A stretch of 64,000 bases of DNA from positions 2,744,469-2,808,468 of the forward strand of contig CM064664.1 in the NCBI GenBank assembly GCA_032717465.1, written 5' to 3'. This DNA comes from Coenobita brevimanus. Lineage: Eukaryota; Arthropoda; Malacostraca; Decapoda; Coenobitidae. Below, in pieces: positions 16,679-29,084 of this stretch. Below the pieces are notes generated by a model that was given only the letters and a program-made list of their open reading frames with translations, was not told where the DNA came from and did no database searches. The stretch's first letter is position 1, and each line of letters begins with the position of its first letter. A program made the translations under genes and the position numbers.

Positions 16679-16834
16679 TTGGATATATTGTATAGCCTAT
16701 ATAAACGCATAATAGTTAAGTGATTAAAATCATAGTAAATATTAATGTAACTAATTTCATCTGGATATCTACTACTACTGCTGAGTAATTAGCATTGCCT
16801 CTGTAACGTTAAGTCAATAATTAATTATACTTAC

Positions 16835-16958
16835 GTGTCCAGTTCAGTTTACCAGCAAACTCCTTCCGCTGGGCAGATATGTCACGATGTCGATGCCTAC
16901 GATCACTTGGGTCGTATAAAGCAGGGCACTTCCCAACCAAATGACCTGAATAATTAAC
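16835..16958 (-). CDS. Candidate upstream exon of IR gene B
   Basis: An open minus-strand segment reads GHLVGKCPALYDPSD, RRHRHRDISAQRKEF and AGKLNWT. It ends at a strong donor, GGACAC|GTAAGTATAA, in phase 1. That is the phase needed by the next exon at 14,512, where C+TA would give Leu. The likely acceptor is ATGCAG|GTTAAT or TTCAG|GTCATT. There is no signal peptide, and the protein similarity is not one I recognise. The exon is supported only by its open frame, its donor and the phase match. Confidence 0.4.
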
Positions 16959-16999
16959 CTGCATGATGATATCGTTGCTCACACCACAGTGGACTTGCA

Positions 17000-18900
17000 A
17001 TGGCTAATCAAAAAACTGAGTCCAGCACTATCGATCACTCGGCTCAATCCGCGGTGAATCCATGAGACTCTCCCTGTGTGAAAGGTGTCTGCAAACATAT
17101 ATATTCAGGTGAACTGGGATGGTGAGTCCGAGACGAGTCATACCTCATCTTGACTGGACTCGACTCGCTTGGAGGTCTGATATTAACCAGCAGGGCTCAA
17201 CAATGTTTTCATATTCACGCGAAAAAATGTGAGTAAGGGTAAATCCGGTCCAACGTCTTTATGGCCAAGTAGCGTCTGGCCATATGACAATGCACAAATG
17301 AACCGTGTGTTCGTGTGTGAGTCCTCATATCATAATAAATTTCTATCTCCTGACGAGTGACGACACTCATCAGGTTGGGAGAGAATTTCCAGTCGGATAG
17401 TGTTCGATTAAATTTCACTTACGTCAGTAGCATTACTTACTTTTATCTTGGCCACATTCAAACAATTACCCTTAGCTTTAAGAATTTTCGGACTGGGGGA
17501 GGTAGAGACAACATTCGCTTCGACTTGTCTCTAAAGAAAAAATAAATGCCTCATGGTAGCGAGGGTAAAATGCGAAAAACTATATCGGCTTTAAAGACTG
17601 AACTCCTTCCCTACCACGTGCCTCTCCTGTACTTGTTAAATCGTCCACAGGCAGCGCGAATAGACTACAGTCACAGTCATACAGGCGTGCGTGTAAGCTG
17701 TAAGATACATGTGACTGTAAATAAATACATGAAGTCAAGCTGCCTGCTTATTTGGGAAGTAACTGTTGATAAATATCGACGGTCTAATAATTTAGGGGAG
17801 TGAAGGTAATAAAACATCACTCTCCAGCAACAGTGATTAAGCTGACAGGATGAAATGTACACATTATTGTATTATGGATATCCAATCATTTTTATGCTCC
17901 AGAAATTCATTAACTTTCATATTTCATGTGTTGATCGCGAATGAAGAGAATAGCATTCAGCTGTAATTTCCTCATTATTTATTGCAGAATACGATACCCT
18001 GTTTTCTGTTATTTGAATGAATAATGATGGATAAAGCATTTCTCTGCCATTTTCTATACAGCTGGCAGTCACGGCACTGTATTGCTGGACCCAATACCAA
18101 CTCCCGTGTACTGCGGGAACGCCCCTGTCTGCCGACGTGTATCGTGGGTTATCCTTGAGTGAAACCTTTTAATATACATGCACTAATGATTGTACTTATG
18201 CAAGATACACGTTAGTAACTCTGAGCACTCCCCTCAGCACATGTGAGTTGGCAGCTGGGCACACTCCTATATGAACGCTATCTACCTATCTATACGACTA
18301 TGAGAAGCAGTATAGAATGACTTCCCATGCAAGACTTTCACACCACAAAGCAAGATCGCTCATTATTAGTAAGATTTGTACATAAACATTAATTTTGTTA
18401 CACCTGGGTGCGGTAGTGCCGCAATGTATTGTTACTGATGTATGGGTATCTTGGTCAGAGGATTTTAAAAAATCGTCCTTTTTTTCCTGTTCATCATCTT
18501 CTTTTTCTCTATACTGTCTTCTGGTGGAAAATATATTCTTAACGTTAAGACTGTGCATTCCTTTATAATTTTGTTGCACAATTATTGCTAGCTGCATTCT
18601 TTTCCCCCCTTCCCTTCGTACATACAGTAATACTTCTAAAAATATGCTAAGCCATGCTACGGGAATATTTAAGATAATTCTAAATTAATCTCGTGTTATG
18701 TCAATACGGTCTTCAATAGGTATGTATTATGAATATCACTATTATTGAACTTCACATATTATACATACTTTTGGATGGCAGTAAATCAGTCTCGCCTGTC
18801 TTTAATGCCATCAGCGAGGCTATTATCCGAATCGTTACCAAATAAGAAGGAAGTTATGATACCAGTACATTCATTATTAAAACATAACAAGCTGAGTATT
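17000..18900. other. Non-coding stretch, no recognised gene
   Basis: AT-rich sequence with only short chance open frames. If the 25.3 kb promoter belongs to IR gene B, this is intron. Confidence 0.5.
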
Positions 18901-19124
18901 GTTCTGATTACTATGAAAGGCACTGACGGGGGAACCTACACGTGGTGGCGCTGTGTACCTTGGCTAGAACATCTATGGCGTCCACCAAGGAGCCAAACCT
19001 GCACATCGTCGTGGGAAGGACACTGGTGAGGTGCTCTCTACCCCAAAGGGTCGCTGGATCCCTACATAGTGTATATGCTGTACTCTACCTATAGAACTAC
19101 CCCACAGAAGCGATTGATTACCTA

Positions 19125-19690
19125 TTGTCGACGGGTCTGCCTGGCCAGATAGAAAGGGGTTATGCAATAAGAATTACTGCAGAGATGGAGCCATGGAACA
19201 CCTTGCACAAAGCACAGTGCCAGGTCAAACTGGCAGAATTAGGCGCCTCCTCGGTAAACAGTTCGTCACTAAAACAAACTGATTACTGGGCAAATAACGT
19301 CAAGCACCGTGTAAGATGCATTCCATTAACATTCGATTTGATGAATAAATTACCGGAAGACTGGTTTCACTCCAAGGACGTCATTATTGTCTTATTCATT
19401 ACATCTCCACACCATTTTACTCAGCTCAGGAGAAGGGTTTCAAGGCGCATGAGTTCAACATAACTAATTATACAGTGAATATATCATCCGGAAAGAGCAA
19501 GGAAGAAAGGATAAAGGTCCTTCAGGTGGCGGGGATATATATAAAGACTGTAAAAATATTTACTTGCCTGGATAGCGGAGAGTTGGTGGTGCTGAATGTG
19601 ACGGGTGAGGAATCGAGAAGACCATTAGAACCACGTGCAGGAGCTGGCGATGAAAACTCTGACTGGCGGCTTGACACATCCTTAGACGTT
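19125..19690 (+). other. Unrecognised open segment, possibly a worn mobile element
   Basis: Two overlapping plus-strand frames are open for unusual lengths in this AT-rich region. One (19,125-19,463) contains EPWNTLHKAQCQVKLAELGA. The other (about 19,400-19,690) contains AHEFNITNYTVNISSGKSKE and IYIKTVKIFTCLDSG. Neither matches a family I know. There are no convincing splice sites or terminal repeats. Confidence 0.2.
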
Positions 19691-19699
19691 CGTCCATAG

Positions 19700-21925
19700 T
19701 CACACTTCTCTGGCTACACCTCTTGTTTTCCTGTAGACGCATACAATAAAAGCCCAACATTTACAATACCTAAATCGCAACTCTTTTACAACCCGCATAA
19801 AATGGAATGGACATGTTTGTGTTAGTTTTAGCTGTTAACTCGGTGTGCCTGAAGGAAAGTATAATGAATCTAATGTCAAGATCAAGAAACCTTGGGATTT
19901 CTGTGAAGTTCTGCAACAGGAAATCTGCACACATCGTTCAGCTACGAGTAAATTTCATGTTACTGTATATAGTACGAAATGATTGCTTTGTCAAACAGTT
20001 TAAGGTTCAACAAATTAATTCACTAGCCCTTACACCTGATCCGTTGTTGGGGTTGTGATTGCTTAAGATGCCTCCTGAGCATCAAGTTATCTGACAAGGA
20101 ATTTTTAAAATTACCACCAGGGAAGGAGGGGACACAGTGTCAGACAATGAAGTGCATTTGAAGGATGGAACAAATTTCGGAATATATTAAGTATACTCGG
20201 ATGTAAGGAACAGTCCCAAACAACTACACGCATAACTGGCATGGAGAATAAGCGATATATATGTCTCCTTGATTGCGACACGGAACAATAAATGTTCAGC
20301 TTGAGGTCCCTGTTTCATTTGTAGGCGCGAGCAGATTGGGGTCAAGAGTTACTGTATATGGATTTCATGGCAGGCCCACAAGCAATCATCAGTGTGAGGA
20401 TCAGACATAATTTGAGGCCATATTATCGCTGCCGTACGTTTCGCAACGCCTCTTCCATAACTATTAATAATGTTGCTACACGTTGTATCCGCCCGTATGT
20501 TTCACAGACTATATTGATTTTGAAGTGTTATACTCATTAAGAAAATACTATAAAAATTAATGGCACAAAAAGCAAAATATGTTACTTTGGAAAAGTGCTA
20601 TGAAGTCTACAATCTGTTTCCAAGAACTGAGTGCTTACGTTCAAGCGATGCCATTGCTTCGATGTACGAAATTTGGTAAGGTTACGCCATGAACATAACT
20701 ACATAACTACGATCCCTTTAAGTCTTTAATCAAGCTTAAGAAGTTTTGTTTCAGCCACGGGTAAAATACATATTAAAAAGATGAACTTGCATAATAATTT
20801 TTTGATTTTATATTCACAAGACTGAGTCAAACTCGTAATGGCTGATATTCTGATAATGTTTCAGTATAACACTTTAATATGGTACACAGGACTACATGTG
20901 CTAGTTGGTTTCAAGAGTTAATATAGGCTACCTGCAGTTACTGGATTTCTGCATTTCCTTCCATGTTTCGCACCCCATCATACAGTTTTCAGCTGCTCCC
21001 TCTTGATCTGTGTGATGCGTTATGTAGTCTCTCTTTGTCAGCTATTTCCTTTTTTGTTATACTCCTCTAAAACATTACTACATCACCTTCCTCTTATATG
21101 TTCTGGTGATGGCAGGTTGTCTTTTCAGCAGGTCTCCGTACTTTATTGTAAATCACGCAATCTAGACACCCATCTGGTAGCTGCTTTTGGCATTTATTTT
21201 ATTAGGTTTGTTCTCTCAAGTGAAGGTTTCAATGCAACTGTGTCATATTCAAATGTCGGCCTAATTATTTTATGTGTCGTAATCTCTTTAATTTAATGCT
21301 ATTCTTATACTGGTAAGTGGTATACAAGTTTGTTATTTAATTTGTCATTTATATGGTCTAAAACGTGGAGTCAACATTCAATCCAAAATCCTTTTCTTTA
21401 ATTTTGGAAATTGAGTTTTTCCTAGTTTGTATAGAATATCGTTGCTTTCACATACACTGCAGGTTCCATGACATAACATTCTTCTTCAAGGAATTCCATC
21501 CCCATTTTCTGTGTCCACTCAAATAGTTTTCTATTACCCGTTTGGGGATCTATGCAGGATATATTAGTTTTAAAAATTTATTGCTTTTGCATCGTCTGAG
21601 GATATCTTTAAACGGCTCTCCATTCCAGTTCAGTATACTGTCCCCGAAGATATATCGTAGGCCTTGTTTGGCTGACCCAGAAAGTTTTCCACTCTTAGGT
21701 CTGTTTCATGGAACCATCCATGTCGCAATAATTGTCCAGTTTTGACGATTTATGTAGTGTATGAATTTTCTTTAGCTTCGTGCATGACACACTCAGGCTA
21801 ACGCCAGAGTTTAGGGAACGAAAAACGGAGTAGATTAATTAGGTAGAAATCCCTCTGTGCCGTCATAAGTATCTCACAGTTAGCCAACCTTCCATTTCGC
21901 CTTCTCTCTATCTGCTCAGATAACT
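19700..21925. other. Non-coding stretch, no recognised gene
   Basis: Only short, low-complexity open frames occur here, without splice context or family motifs. Nothing further can be supported. Confidence 0.5.
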
Positions 21926-21926
21926 T

Positions 21927-21928
<2 letters not shown>

Positions 21929-21982
<54 letters not shown>
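21929..21982. repeat. (GA)n microsatellite
   Basis: Twenty-seven GA units. Confidence 0.98.
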
Positions 21983-21985
<3 letters not shown>

Positions 21986-22243
21986 TAATGTTGTCTCAGT
22001 TTTGATGAATAAAACATTCTATCTCTCGTCATCTAATGATCAGTTCTTCCATAAAAACTACTCGTTACGTAGATGTGTTTGACGGTATTATTCCTATTAC
22101 GTATGCTTATTGCAGAACCTGATGTCCTATAAGTAACAAAAATATTCAACGAACGTCTCAATAATGAATGAATCAAGTTGATTTAAGCTGCATCTGCTAC
22201 CTTTGAAACCATCCTATTTAAATTAGTCTTTGTAACGCCTACC

Positions 22244-22246
<3 letters not shown>

Positions 22247-22308
<62 letters not shown>
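22247..22308. repeat. (TA)n microsatellite
   Basis: About 31 TA units. Confidence 0.98.
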
Positions 22309-22312
<4 letters not shown>

Positions 22313-22439
22313 AGAGAGAAAAGGGTGCAAACACTTAAACTCTGCAAAGGATGTCATTCTTACAGAAACGTATCCCAGGAAAAAAAACTAAGAGGCGTTA
22401 ATTTTTAGTGATATTACACATGACAGAATATGGCAATTT

Positions 22440-23160
22440 GAAGCTAAACGATGGCTGATTCGATTGCAAGGGTTAAGGGAGTGTGTGTTCCAACGGGTAC
22501 TGATTCATACCGAATTTGGAAATGCCTTGTTTGTCCCCACTATCAGGTTTGTTTTCGTGGGATCCAACGGTGCGGTGGTGAGTCGGGGAGCTGTCAGCTG
22601 GGAGAGCAAAGAAGCCCCAGCAGCCATATCATGGGCCACAACACAGCCAGATATCCGCTGCAGGAAATTCTACTGCAATTTTCACTTAGTCCACAGCACC
22701 ATATAGCGGGGCCTGACGGTGGCGATGCAGAGACGTTCTGGCTAATGCGAACTATACGGCAACCCTTTTCAAGAGTCTGATGTTTGTCGGCAGACCGTCT
22801 GGTGCAGGCTGGGAGACCAGAATCTATGTTTGCATGTTGTGATTCGGTGTTCGGGTTTAGTGTATTTGTGTATTTTTAAGCAAAATAAGTATGTTGTGTT
22901 TCTTGTTATCCTAGACTTTGGATCTACACCCCTATGCCACCTCAATACAGAATCCCACGAACCTATGTTTAACAACACATTAACATTATATGGTTGGATC
23001 CCGCAGGAGTAAAGGAGCAATATGCATACCAGTGACAAGTTATGGAGATGAAGAATTGCATTACTGGGTTAGGTGGAAATGGGGGAACACCGTGTAGCCA
23101 CCAGGGAAATGCATGTCCGCATCAATAGGGTACTGCAGAGTTCAGATTATTCCAGTATAG
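22440..23160. other. Unrecognised sequence between (TA)n and CR1
   Basis: A plus-strand open frame (22,464-22,706) includes IRFVFVGSNGAVVSRGAVSW but matches no family I recognise. No terminal repeats were seen. It is probably part of an old repeat. Confidence 0.25.
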
Positions 23161-23284
23161 CAGTAAAGAGAGTATGATGCAATGTTTTAATATTATATCG
23201 TTGATGGAAGATACGGATAGGAGTATGAGGGTAAGGGATAGACCTTCATGTAACCATTCAAATAAGCTGTATGAGGTGGTCGTG

Positions 23285-23908
23285 CCATTTGTTACCACTG
23301 ATACATATCTCTCTTGTAAAATCAGCTTCCAAGAGATTAGGTGTGCTAAGCCGACTCTGTGCTTTCTTTACCGTTGCACAGTTGTTGACTTTATACACGG
23401 GTTTTATTCGTCCCTGTGTAGAGTACAACTGTCATGTATGGGTAGGCCTCCCACATCCTCTTCTCAGCAGGGTTGAGTCATTAGTTTTTCATCTCATCTC
23501 TCCCCCTCTTATTGACTCCCTTCAACCTCTGTCTCTGTTCCTCACTGTTGCATTTTTATCTCCATTCTATCGCTATTGCAATGGTCACTACTTCTCTGAC
23601 CTGCCTGCTTGTATCCCTCCACCACTATGGCGGGTGCGTAGCAACCGTCAAACAGCAAACTCTCATCCCTTTTCTGTCAAACTCCCTAATGCAAGCGTTA
23701 ACCGTTACTCCCAGTCCTTCATGTATGTAACAGGTCAACCCTGGAACTGTCTTCCTCTGTCTGTATTTCCTACTGCCTATGGCCTCCAGTCTTTTAAATG
23801 CAGCGTTTCCAGGCATCTCGAAATGAACGGTTCTTGAATTGGGCTCTGTATTATCTTTTTTTTTTTCTTTGACGGAAACAATTAGCGGGCCTCTGGCCTT
23901 GGGTTCAT
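23285..23908 (+). pseudogene. CR1 LINE 3' portion
   Basis: The fragment is the C-terminal part of CR1 ORF2 after the RT palm. It reads SLVKSASKRLGVLSRL, TLYTGFIRPCVEYNCHVWVG (23,395-23,455), YSQSFMYVTGQPWNCLPLS (23,710-23,766) and FKCSVSRHLEMNGS* before a T-rich 3' UTR. It is open over about 188 codons and matches the CR1 copy at 52.5-54.5 kb closely. It is 5'-truncated. The (TA)n array begins right at its 3' end. It lies between the candidate promoter and the exons of IR gene B. Confidence 0.85.

Positions 23909-23911
<3 letters not shown>

Positions 23912-23944
<33 letters not shown>
23912..23944. repeat. (TA)n microsatellite
   Basis: Short TA array directly after the CR1 3' end. Confidence 0.95.
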
Positions 23945-23947
<3 letters not shown>

Positions 23948-24578
23948 GTGGTGTCTTCCCTGCACATGCAGGGTCAGTATACGGTGCAGAATTAACATCG
24001 TCAATCTCATGACTTAGATTTACTTGATTTTAACTTTGGACAGTGTGGTCCCGCTTAGCCAGAGAACTCGGGCTGTGATGAGTTTAATGGAGATTCTAAT
24101 TCCGTCAGTACGAACGGTCTATCTAAAGCTTTTTGAGTCTAGATGTAGAAAAAATATATATACATGATAATGTCGGGATACACCGGTTTAGGAATACACG
24201 AATAGTTTAGGAAACCCATCCTCTTAGAACATGATTTTGTAAGCATATAATATGTTGATTCCAGGTTAGATCACTATTCTTCCTTGTCAATAAAACTTCG
24301 CAAAATTTTCACAGAAACTTTGCTCCCAATATGGTTATATTTTCTTTCCTGTACATCAACCCAATCATCACATTTTTCGAGTTTCCGTTCCAACATTTCA
24401 TAAGCAATTCACTCTTTATATCAGTTTACCAAATAACTGGAATCACGTCTTACGTCTTACACCTTCTTACTACCAGACGGTGTTTAAGCTTACTCTTGTG
24501 TCCTAGTGGTCAATGGGTTAGTGATGGATGCATGTAATCTCGGTCCGAAAAGTCTCTCTTTAGCTGAATATTATTGTC

Positions 24579-24581
<3 letters not shown>

Positions 24582-24663
<82 letters not shown>
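24582..24663. repeat. (TA)n microsatellite
   Basis: About 41 TA units, followed by TATGCAGA as at 11.81 kb. Confidence 0.98.
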
Positions 24664-24666
<3 letters not shown>

Positions 24667-25120
24667 GACTGGCGACATCAAAATGGTTGACTTAATACCT
24701 TCTACAATCTGGTTACCCACAACGGAATCCTAATAATATTTCCACCTTTTATTGGTCTTTTCACTTCTGTTTATATTCTCAAAACATTACATTCGACGTC
24801 TTAATCACTGTGTACCTTCCATTCAATTTATTATTCATTCTTTTAAATAAAAATTTACCAAATGTTATCACTTGACTATACCGTGTTAGATCCTTATGTT
24901 GGGACAATTTTCTCACATCCTGGGAATGCCTCTTGTTATTAATTTTCATTATACCTGGCCGATTGAATCATCATCACATACTACAATGTTGCACTTCTTC
25001 ACACAACTATTTTGCTCTCTTCTGACATAAAGTATCTCCAATTCCTGTTAAACAGTGTAATTTTTTTGAAACGTTGCCTAACAACTTTTATTTTATTCCG
25101 GCTAACGCCAGACGATTATA
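24664..25120. other. Non-coding, AT-rich, no recognised feature
   Basis: Nothing was recognised on either strand before the candidate 5' exon at 25,131. Confidence 0.5.
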
Positions 25121-25130
25121 TTAAACTCAC

Positions 25131-25258
25131 CACTGGGAAACCTTCCGTGGTGTAAAGGCCAAGCGGAAAGTATGGTTTTTACTACCCCTGGAAGTGAGGC
25201 AGGATGATGAACAGTTCTGGATGAAGCAAACTGCAGCACTTGTATCACTGCAGTGACT
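25131..25258 (-). other. Candidate non-coding first exon (5' UTR), possibly of IR gene B
   Basis: From the predicted start at 25,258 the minus strand runs 128 nt without any ATG to a good donor, CCCAGTG|GTGAGT. The same-strand IR gene B exons lie 8-16 kb downstream with only repeats between. Linking the two is an inference, and a further exon carrying the Met and signal peptide would still be needed. Confidence 0.4.
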
Positions 25259-25287
25259 GAATACACAGGGTAGCGGTGAATTATATA
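25256..25287 (-). promoter_or_regulatory. TATA box plus initiator core promoter candidate
   Basis: On the minus strand TATATAA (25,287-25,281) is followed by the arthropod initiator TCAGT (25,260-25,256). The initiator A at 25,258 lies 29 nt from the first T of the TATA box, the ideal spacing for a TATA/Inr promoter. An ATG-less exon with a splice donor follows. Confidence 0.5.
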
Positions 25288-25825
25288 CTCGTATGTGTGT
25301 GAGGTGAGGGGCGTCTCGGTCTGCGTGCGGCGATGAGTGGCTGATGTTAAGCAAGCGCACGGAACGCCACCTTCACCGTGACGAATATATATAATTCATG
25401 TAAAGGGGGGTCCGCGGAGCCCCACCATTTTTGTAACTTTTCCTGATCCATTACTTCGGCAGGAAGTGTCTCCGTAAAGTGCACTGGAAATGGATACTAG
25501 AAGAGTACACCACTTACCCCTGTAGCCAGGGGACGTATTTCCGTTTTACTCTTGCTATAGGTGCACTTCAGTTTTGGACAGACATTTCAAAATGGATGAG
25601 TTAACTACAGCTTTGTTTACCTTCTTCATTTCCTATCTCATGGCTGTTCTGTTAACATGAGGAGAGGCGTTTTGAACAGGAGGGGAAAGATAAAGTCTTG
25701 TGTCACTCCTTCACTACTAGTGTCCTCAGGCTTAATAAAATAATCTGTAAGTAGCAAGATTGCAACATAATGTATAATCCAGGCCAAGGAGGGATACGGA
25801 GGCATACATGAAAGTAATTATTTTA

Positions 25826-26047
25826 TCATCATCATCATCATCATTTAATCCTTCGTTGCCACATGATGGGCGTAGAAGTCCCGGGCTAGGCAAGTTGGTC
25901 TTGACATTTAAGATGAGAGTGACCAGCCTCACTCATCCCTGAGTGGCATTACCCGAGTAATAAACTCTTACCATCCCTTGGATATAAACCTACCCAAACT
26001 CAATCTGATTTGTGCGCCTTAATTACCCACTAAACCACCAGGCGCCA
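25826..26047 (-). mobile_element. Short-form SINE, tRNA-like, 222 bp with 11-bp target duplication
   Basis: On the minus strand the element starts TGGCGCCTGGTGGTTTAGTG (A-box-like). It carries GGTTTATATCC (B-box-like), then AGGGATGAGTGAGGCTGGT and CCAACTTGCCTAGCCCGGG, and ends in a (GAT)n tail. It is flanked by perfect direct repeats TAATTATTTTA at 25,815-25,825 and 26,048-26,058. The body equals the 3' half of the long-form copies at 12.7 and 48.5 kb. The target duplication marks this short form as a complete insertion. Confidence 0.88.
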
Positions 26048-26504
26048 TAATTATTTTACAAGTGGTCCTTCCATAATGTGAATGGCAATTGGCCATCAGA
26101 ACATCATACGACTTATAACACGCAAACATAATTTTTAAGTTCACCTTTTCTCTGTGTTTGTCATATTGGACTTCACGGAAGCTTTTGGAGGGGTCTTGGT
26201 TATAGAAATATTAACTCCTTCAGTCCGAGAGGCCCTACTGAAGCGAGTAATAATGTCTGGTGGTGGCAGATTACATTGGCGTCCTGGGGCTAATAGGCTA
26301 AAGAAGGGCATGGGGCCATACCAGAAATGTTGTTATTACAGATCGCTTGCAGCAGCTCGTGTGTCTTTATTATGTACATAACAACGATATAACAATTATA
26401 TCACTTACCCTATCGGAGGTATGTTGTATAGTCCACCCGGAACATAACTTTAAGCAGTTATGTTTCACAACATTCGTCTCATGCACTTATCTCTACTTTT
26501 CTAA

Positions 26505-27791
26505 CTAACACTCCTCTATGAGCCTCCGAAGGGCATTTCTCACTCGCGGTGGTAATCGCTCATCTTCGGGCTCAGGGGCGCGCTCCTGTTGCAACGGTTC
26601 TAAGAGCCATTCCTCGGTACCGTAATATGGTTTTACCTTTTCAGCAGCCCTTTGTATTCTTTTGCCACTAAATACATTTTCAATGATATAAACACTTCCA
26701 TCTAGCAGCACTTCGATCACTTTATACGGGCCGTCCCATTTGGCATTCAGTTTCGTACAGGTACCCGGCTGTATGGTCTCTTTTTTCGCCCACACCAAGC
26801 TATTGACCCCAACCTTCTGCGCTCTCCTCCGCCTGTTGGCCACCTCCCGGTATCGCCTGGTCATTTTCTGGTGGGTACCTTTGATGAGAGTGTGTGCTAT
26901 CGCCAGGTCGTCCTCTTCTGCATTCATGGAAGGCAATAAGGTACCAATGAGGCGAGGGGGATGGCGTGAGAAGAAGGCATAATAGGGCTGTTGTCCCGTG
27001 CTTGAGTGCACCACTTGATTTATGATGGTTTGGCACGACTGGAGCAGCTGAGGCCAACGCAGGGGGTGTCCATTGCAGAGGGATGCTAAGATACTTTTCA
27101 TAGTCCTATGCATCCTTTCAGTGGTGGAATTTCCCTGGGGATGATAAGGGGTGACGTAAAACAAGTCCACCTGGTTCCTTTGGCAGAATTTTTTGAACTC
27201 TCCACTCGTGAACTCTCCCCCATTGTCCAGTACGATTCCTCGTGGCGTCCCATAGTCGGTGAAGTATTGCCCAAGACAGTGTTTGATGTGTTGTGTATGT
27301 TTGTCTCTGAGTGGATAATATTTCACAAACCTCCTGTAGTGATCTATCACAGTAAGGATATATCGGTAGCCCTGAGCTTCAGCAACCATATCAGTCAAGT
27401 CGATCCTGATACGTTCCAATGGTTTACTTACAGGCGCGAAACCTTTCCAAGGTTGCTGCAGCCCAGTTTCACCTTTGAATCTTTGACAAGTGGGACACTG
27501 TTTCACATACTCGCATACATCTACTTTTAGATTTGGCCAATAGAATAGTTCTTCGGCTTTCTTAATTGATTTTTTCTGACCTAGATGCCCTGAGATTTCA
27601 TGAGCGTCTCTTATAGCTTCTTTGGTTAATGACTTAGGAATCACCAAACAATATTGGATGCTACCATCATTTGTTTCACGAGCAAAATATAATAGTTCGT
27701 CAATCAATGCGAACTGGCTCAACATAGCTTTCGGTAGTCTTTTAGCAGGGAGCTTCTCACTACGCAAGTACTTAGCTAACTCATCCCACAT
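26505..27791 (-). pseudogene. Ty3/Gypsy integrase, frame intact over 428 codons
   Basis: The longest open frame in the window encodes integrase, which joins element DNA to the host chromosome. The N-terminal HHCC zinc finger is visible as HEISGHLGQKKSIKKA and CPTCQRFKG. The D,D35E core is seen as IDLTDM, VLDNGGEFTSGEFKKFC and YHPQGNSTTERMHRT. The C-terminal GPY/F module is WDGPYKVIEVLLDGSVYII. There is no chromodomain; the tail is acidic and Arg-rich. The frame is uninterrupted, unlike the rest of pol, and ends with a stop at 26,505. It is typed as pseudogene because the whole element is broken. Confidence 0.88.
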
Positions 27792-27812
27792 GGGTTCTTC
27801 TTGTTGCTTATC

Positions 27813-28400
27813 TCACATCTCGTCTCGACTAAACCCAAGCCAGTTGGTTTCTGACTGGTGGAATATCACTCTGACAGGTCTAGAAAGCTGATCGGCGACT
27901 ACATTATATTTACCCTTGACATATTGCACGTTGTAGTCGTACTCACGCATCTCGAGAATCCATCGGTTCATACGTGGGGATTTGGTTTTTCGCTTAAAAA
28001 TGCTGGTAAGCGGTTGATGGTCTGTCATGATAGTCAAGTGGGAACCCCACAAGTAATGGTGGAAGTTGCGGCATGTGAGAACGACTGCCAATGCTTCTTT
28101 GTCAGTTGCGGAATATTTTCTCTCTCAAGGATTGAGCTTTTTAGAAAAGTAACCAATAGGCAAGTTGGAGTTGTCTGGTTGTATCGGGCTCAATACGCCA
28201 CCAATATGGGTGTTGCTCACGTCGGTGGTTACAATGAATGGTCGAGTCACGTTGGCTCTTACCAATACTGGTGCATTCACTAAGCTCGACTTCAATTGAT
28301 CAAACGTGGATTGGCACTCATCTGACCATTCTAATGCTACTCCAGATCTTGTTAAGTTAGTAAGGGGAGCTGCTATTTTTGTGAACTAAGGTACGTGTTT
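27813..28400 (-). pseudogene. Ty3/Gypsy RNase H region
   Basis: After breaks in the connection domain the frame reads YSATDKEALAVVLTCRNFHH, TIMTDHQPLTSIFKRKT and YVKGKYNVVADQLSR, the classic RNase H series. The active-site Glu of TDKEALA and Asp of TDHQPL are present. Confidence 0.85.
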
Positions 28401-28412
28401 TCGGTAGAACCC

Positions 28413-29084
28413 TCACATCCCAAGGAATCTCCGGACTTCTTTTACTTTTGTGGGTCTTTTCATTTTGTTGATAGCCTCTATGTTTTTTGGGTCCGGCGTA
28501 CTCCCAGCCGCTGAGATTTTATGGCCAAGAAAGGTTACTTCTTTTAACCCAAAAGTACATTTGCTTAAATTTAGCTTGGCCCCATTCTGTGTGAGTAAAG
28601 TGAATAGTTGCTGTAAGCAACTCAACAACATGGGGAAGTCATCAGCCCAAATTATTAAATCATCCAAATAATTCTTTACCCAGCCTTGTTTCAACAATGG
28701 AGTAAGAATGTCTTGCATTCGTCGGGAAAATATGGCAGGCGAACATTTTAGTCCGAATGGTAAGCACCTAAATCTGTAAAGTGTGACTCCATCACTGAAT
28801 GTGGCTAAATCATGACTTTCCTCGTCCAACATGATTTGAAAATATGCATCACGCATATCAAGAGTCACATAGTAATTATGACCTGCGGCCTGCTCGACAA
28901 ATTCTTCTAGTCTAGGCAGTGGATAGATATCCGTGGCTAGATGTTGATTCACGTGGCGATAATCTAAACACATGCGCTTGCTGCCGTCCGGCTTGTTAAC
29001 TAATACAATAGGAGATAACCAGGCAGCTGTTGATCTTTCAATAATTTCTCTCTCTTCCATGTTTTGCAACATTTCAGTGATCAC
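28413..29084 (-). pseudogene. Ty3/Gypsy reverse transcriptase
   Basis: The frame shows the RT blocks in order: SPIVLVNKPDGSKRMCLDYR, YYVTLDMRDAYFQIML (first Asp), FRCLPFGLKCSPAIFSR and the catalytic NYLDDLIIWA (near 28,655-28,685). FLGHKISAAG and VKEVRRFLGM follow. The YLDD box is intact. A stop after RFLGM and further breaks between 28,413 and 28,091 separate it from RNase H. Confidence 0.9.

Noticed and set aside
22464..22706. 80-codon plus-strand frame considered as a host exon
   Set aside because: No splice context, no partner exons and no recognisable family; kept only as unrecognised sequence.
26257..26280. TGGTGGCAGATTACATTGG resembling a primer-binding site on the plus strand
   Set aside because: No gag or LTR edge follows on that strand, and the similarity is short.
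26150..26505. Search for a 3' LTR of the Ty3/Gypsy element
   Set aside because: The AATAAA and TGTT-starting motifs here look LTR-like but have no counterpart in 31,428-34,060.
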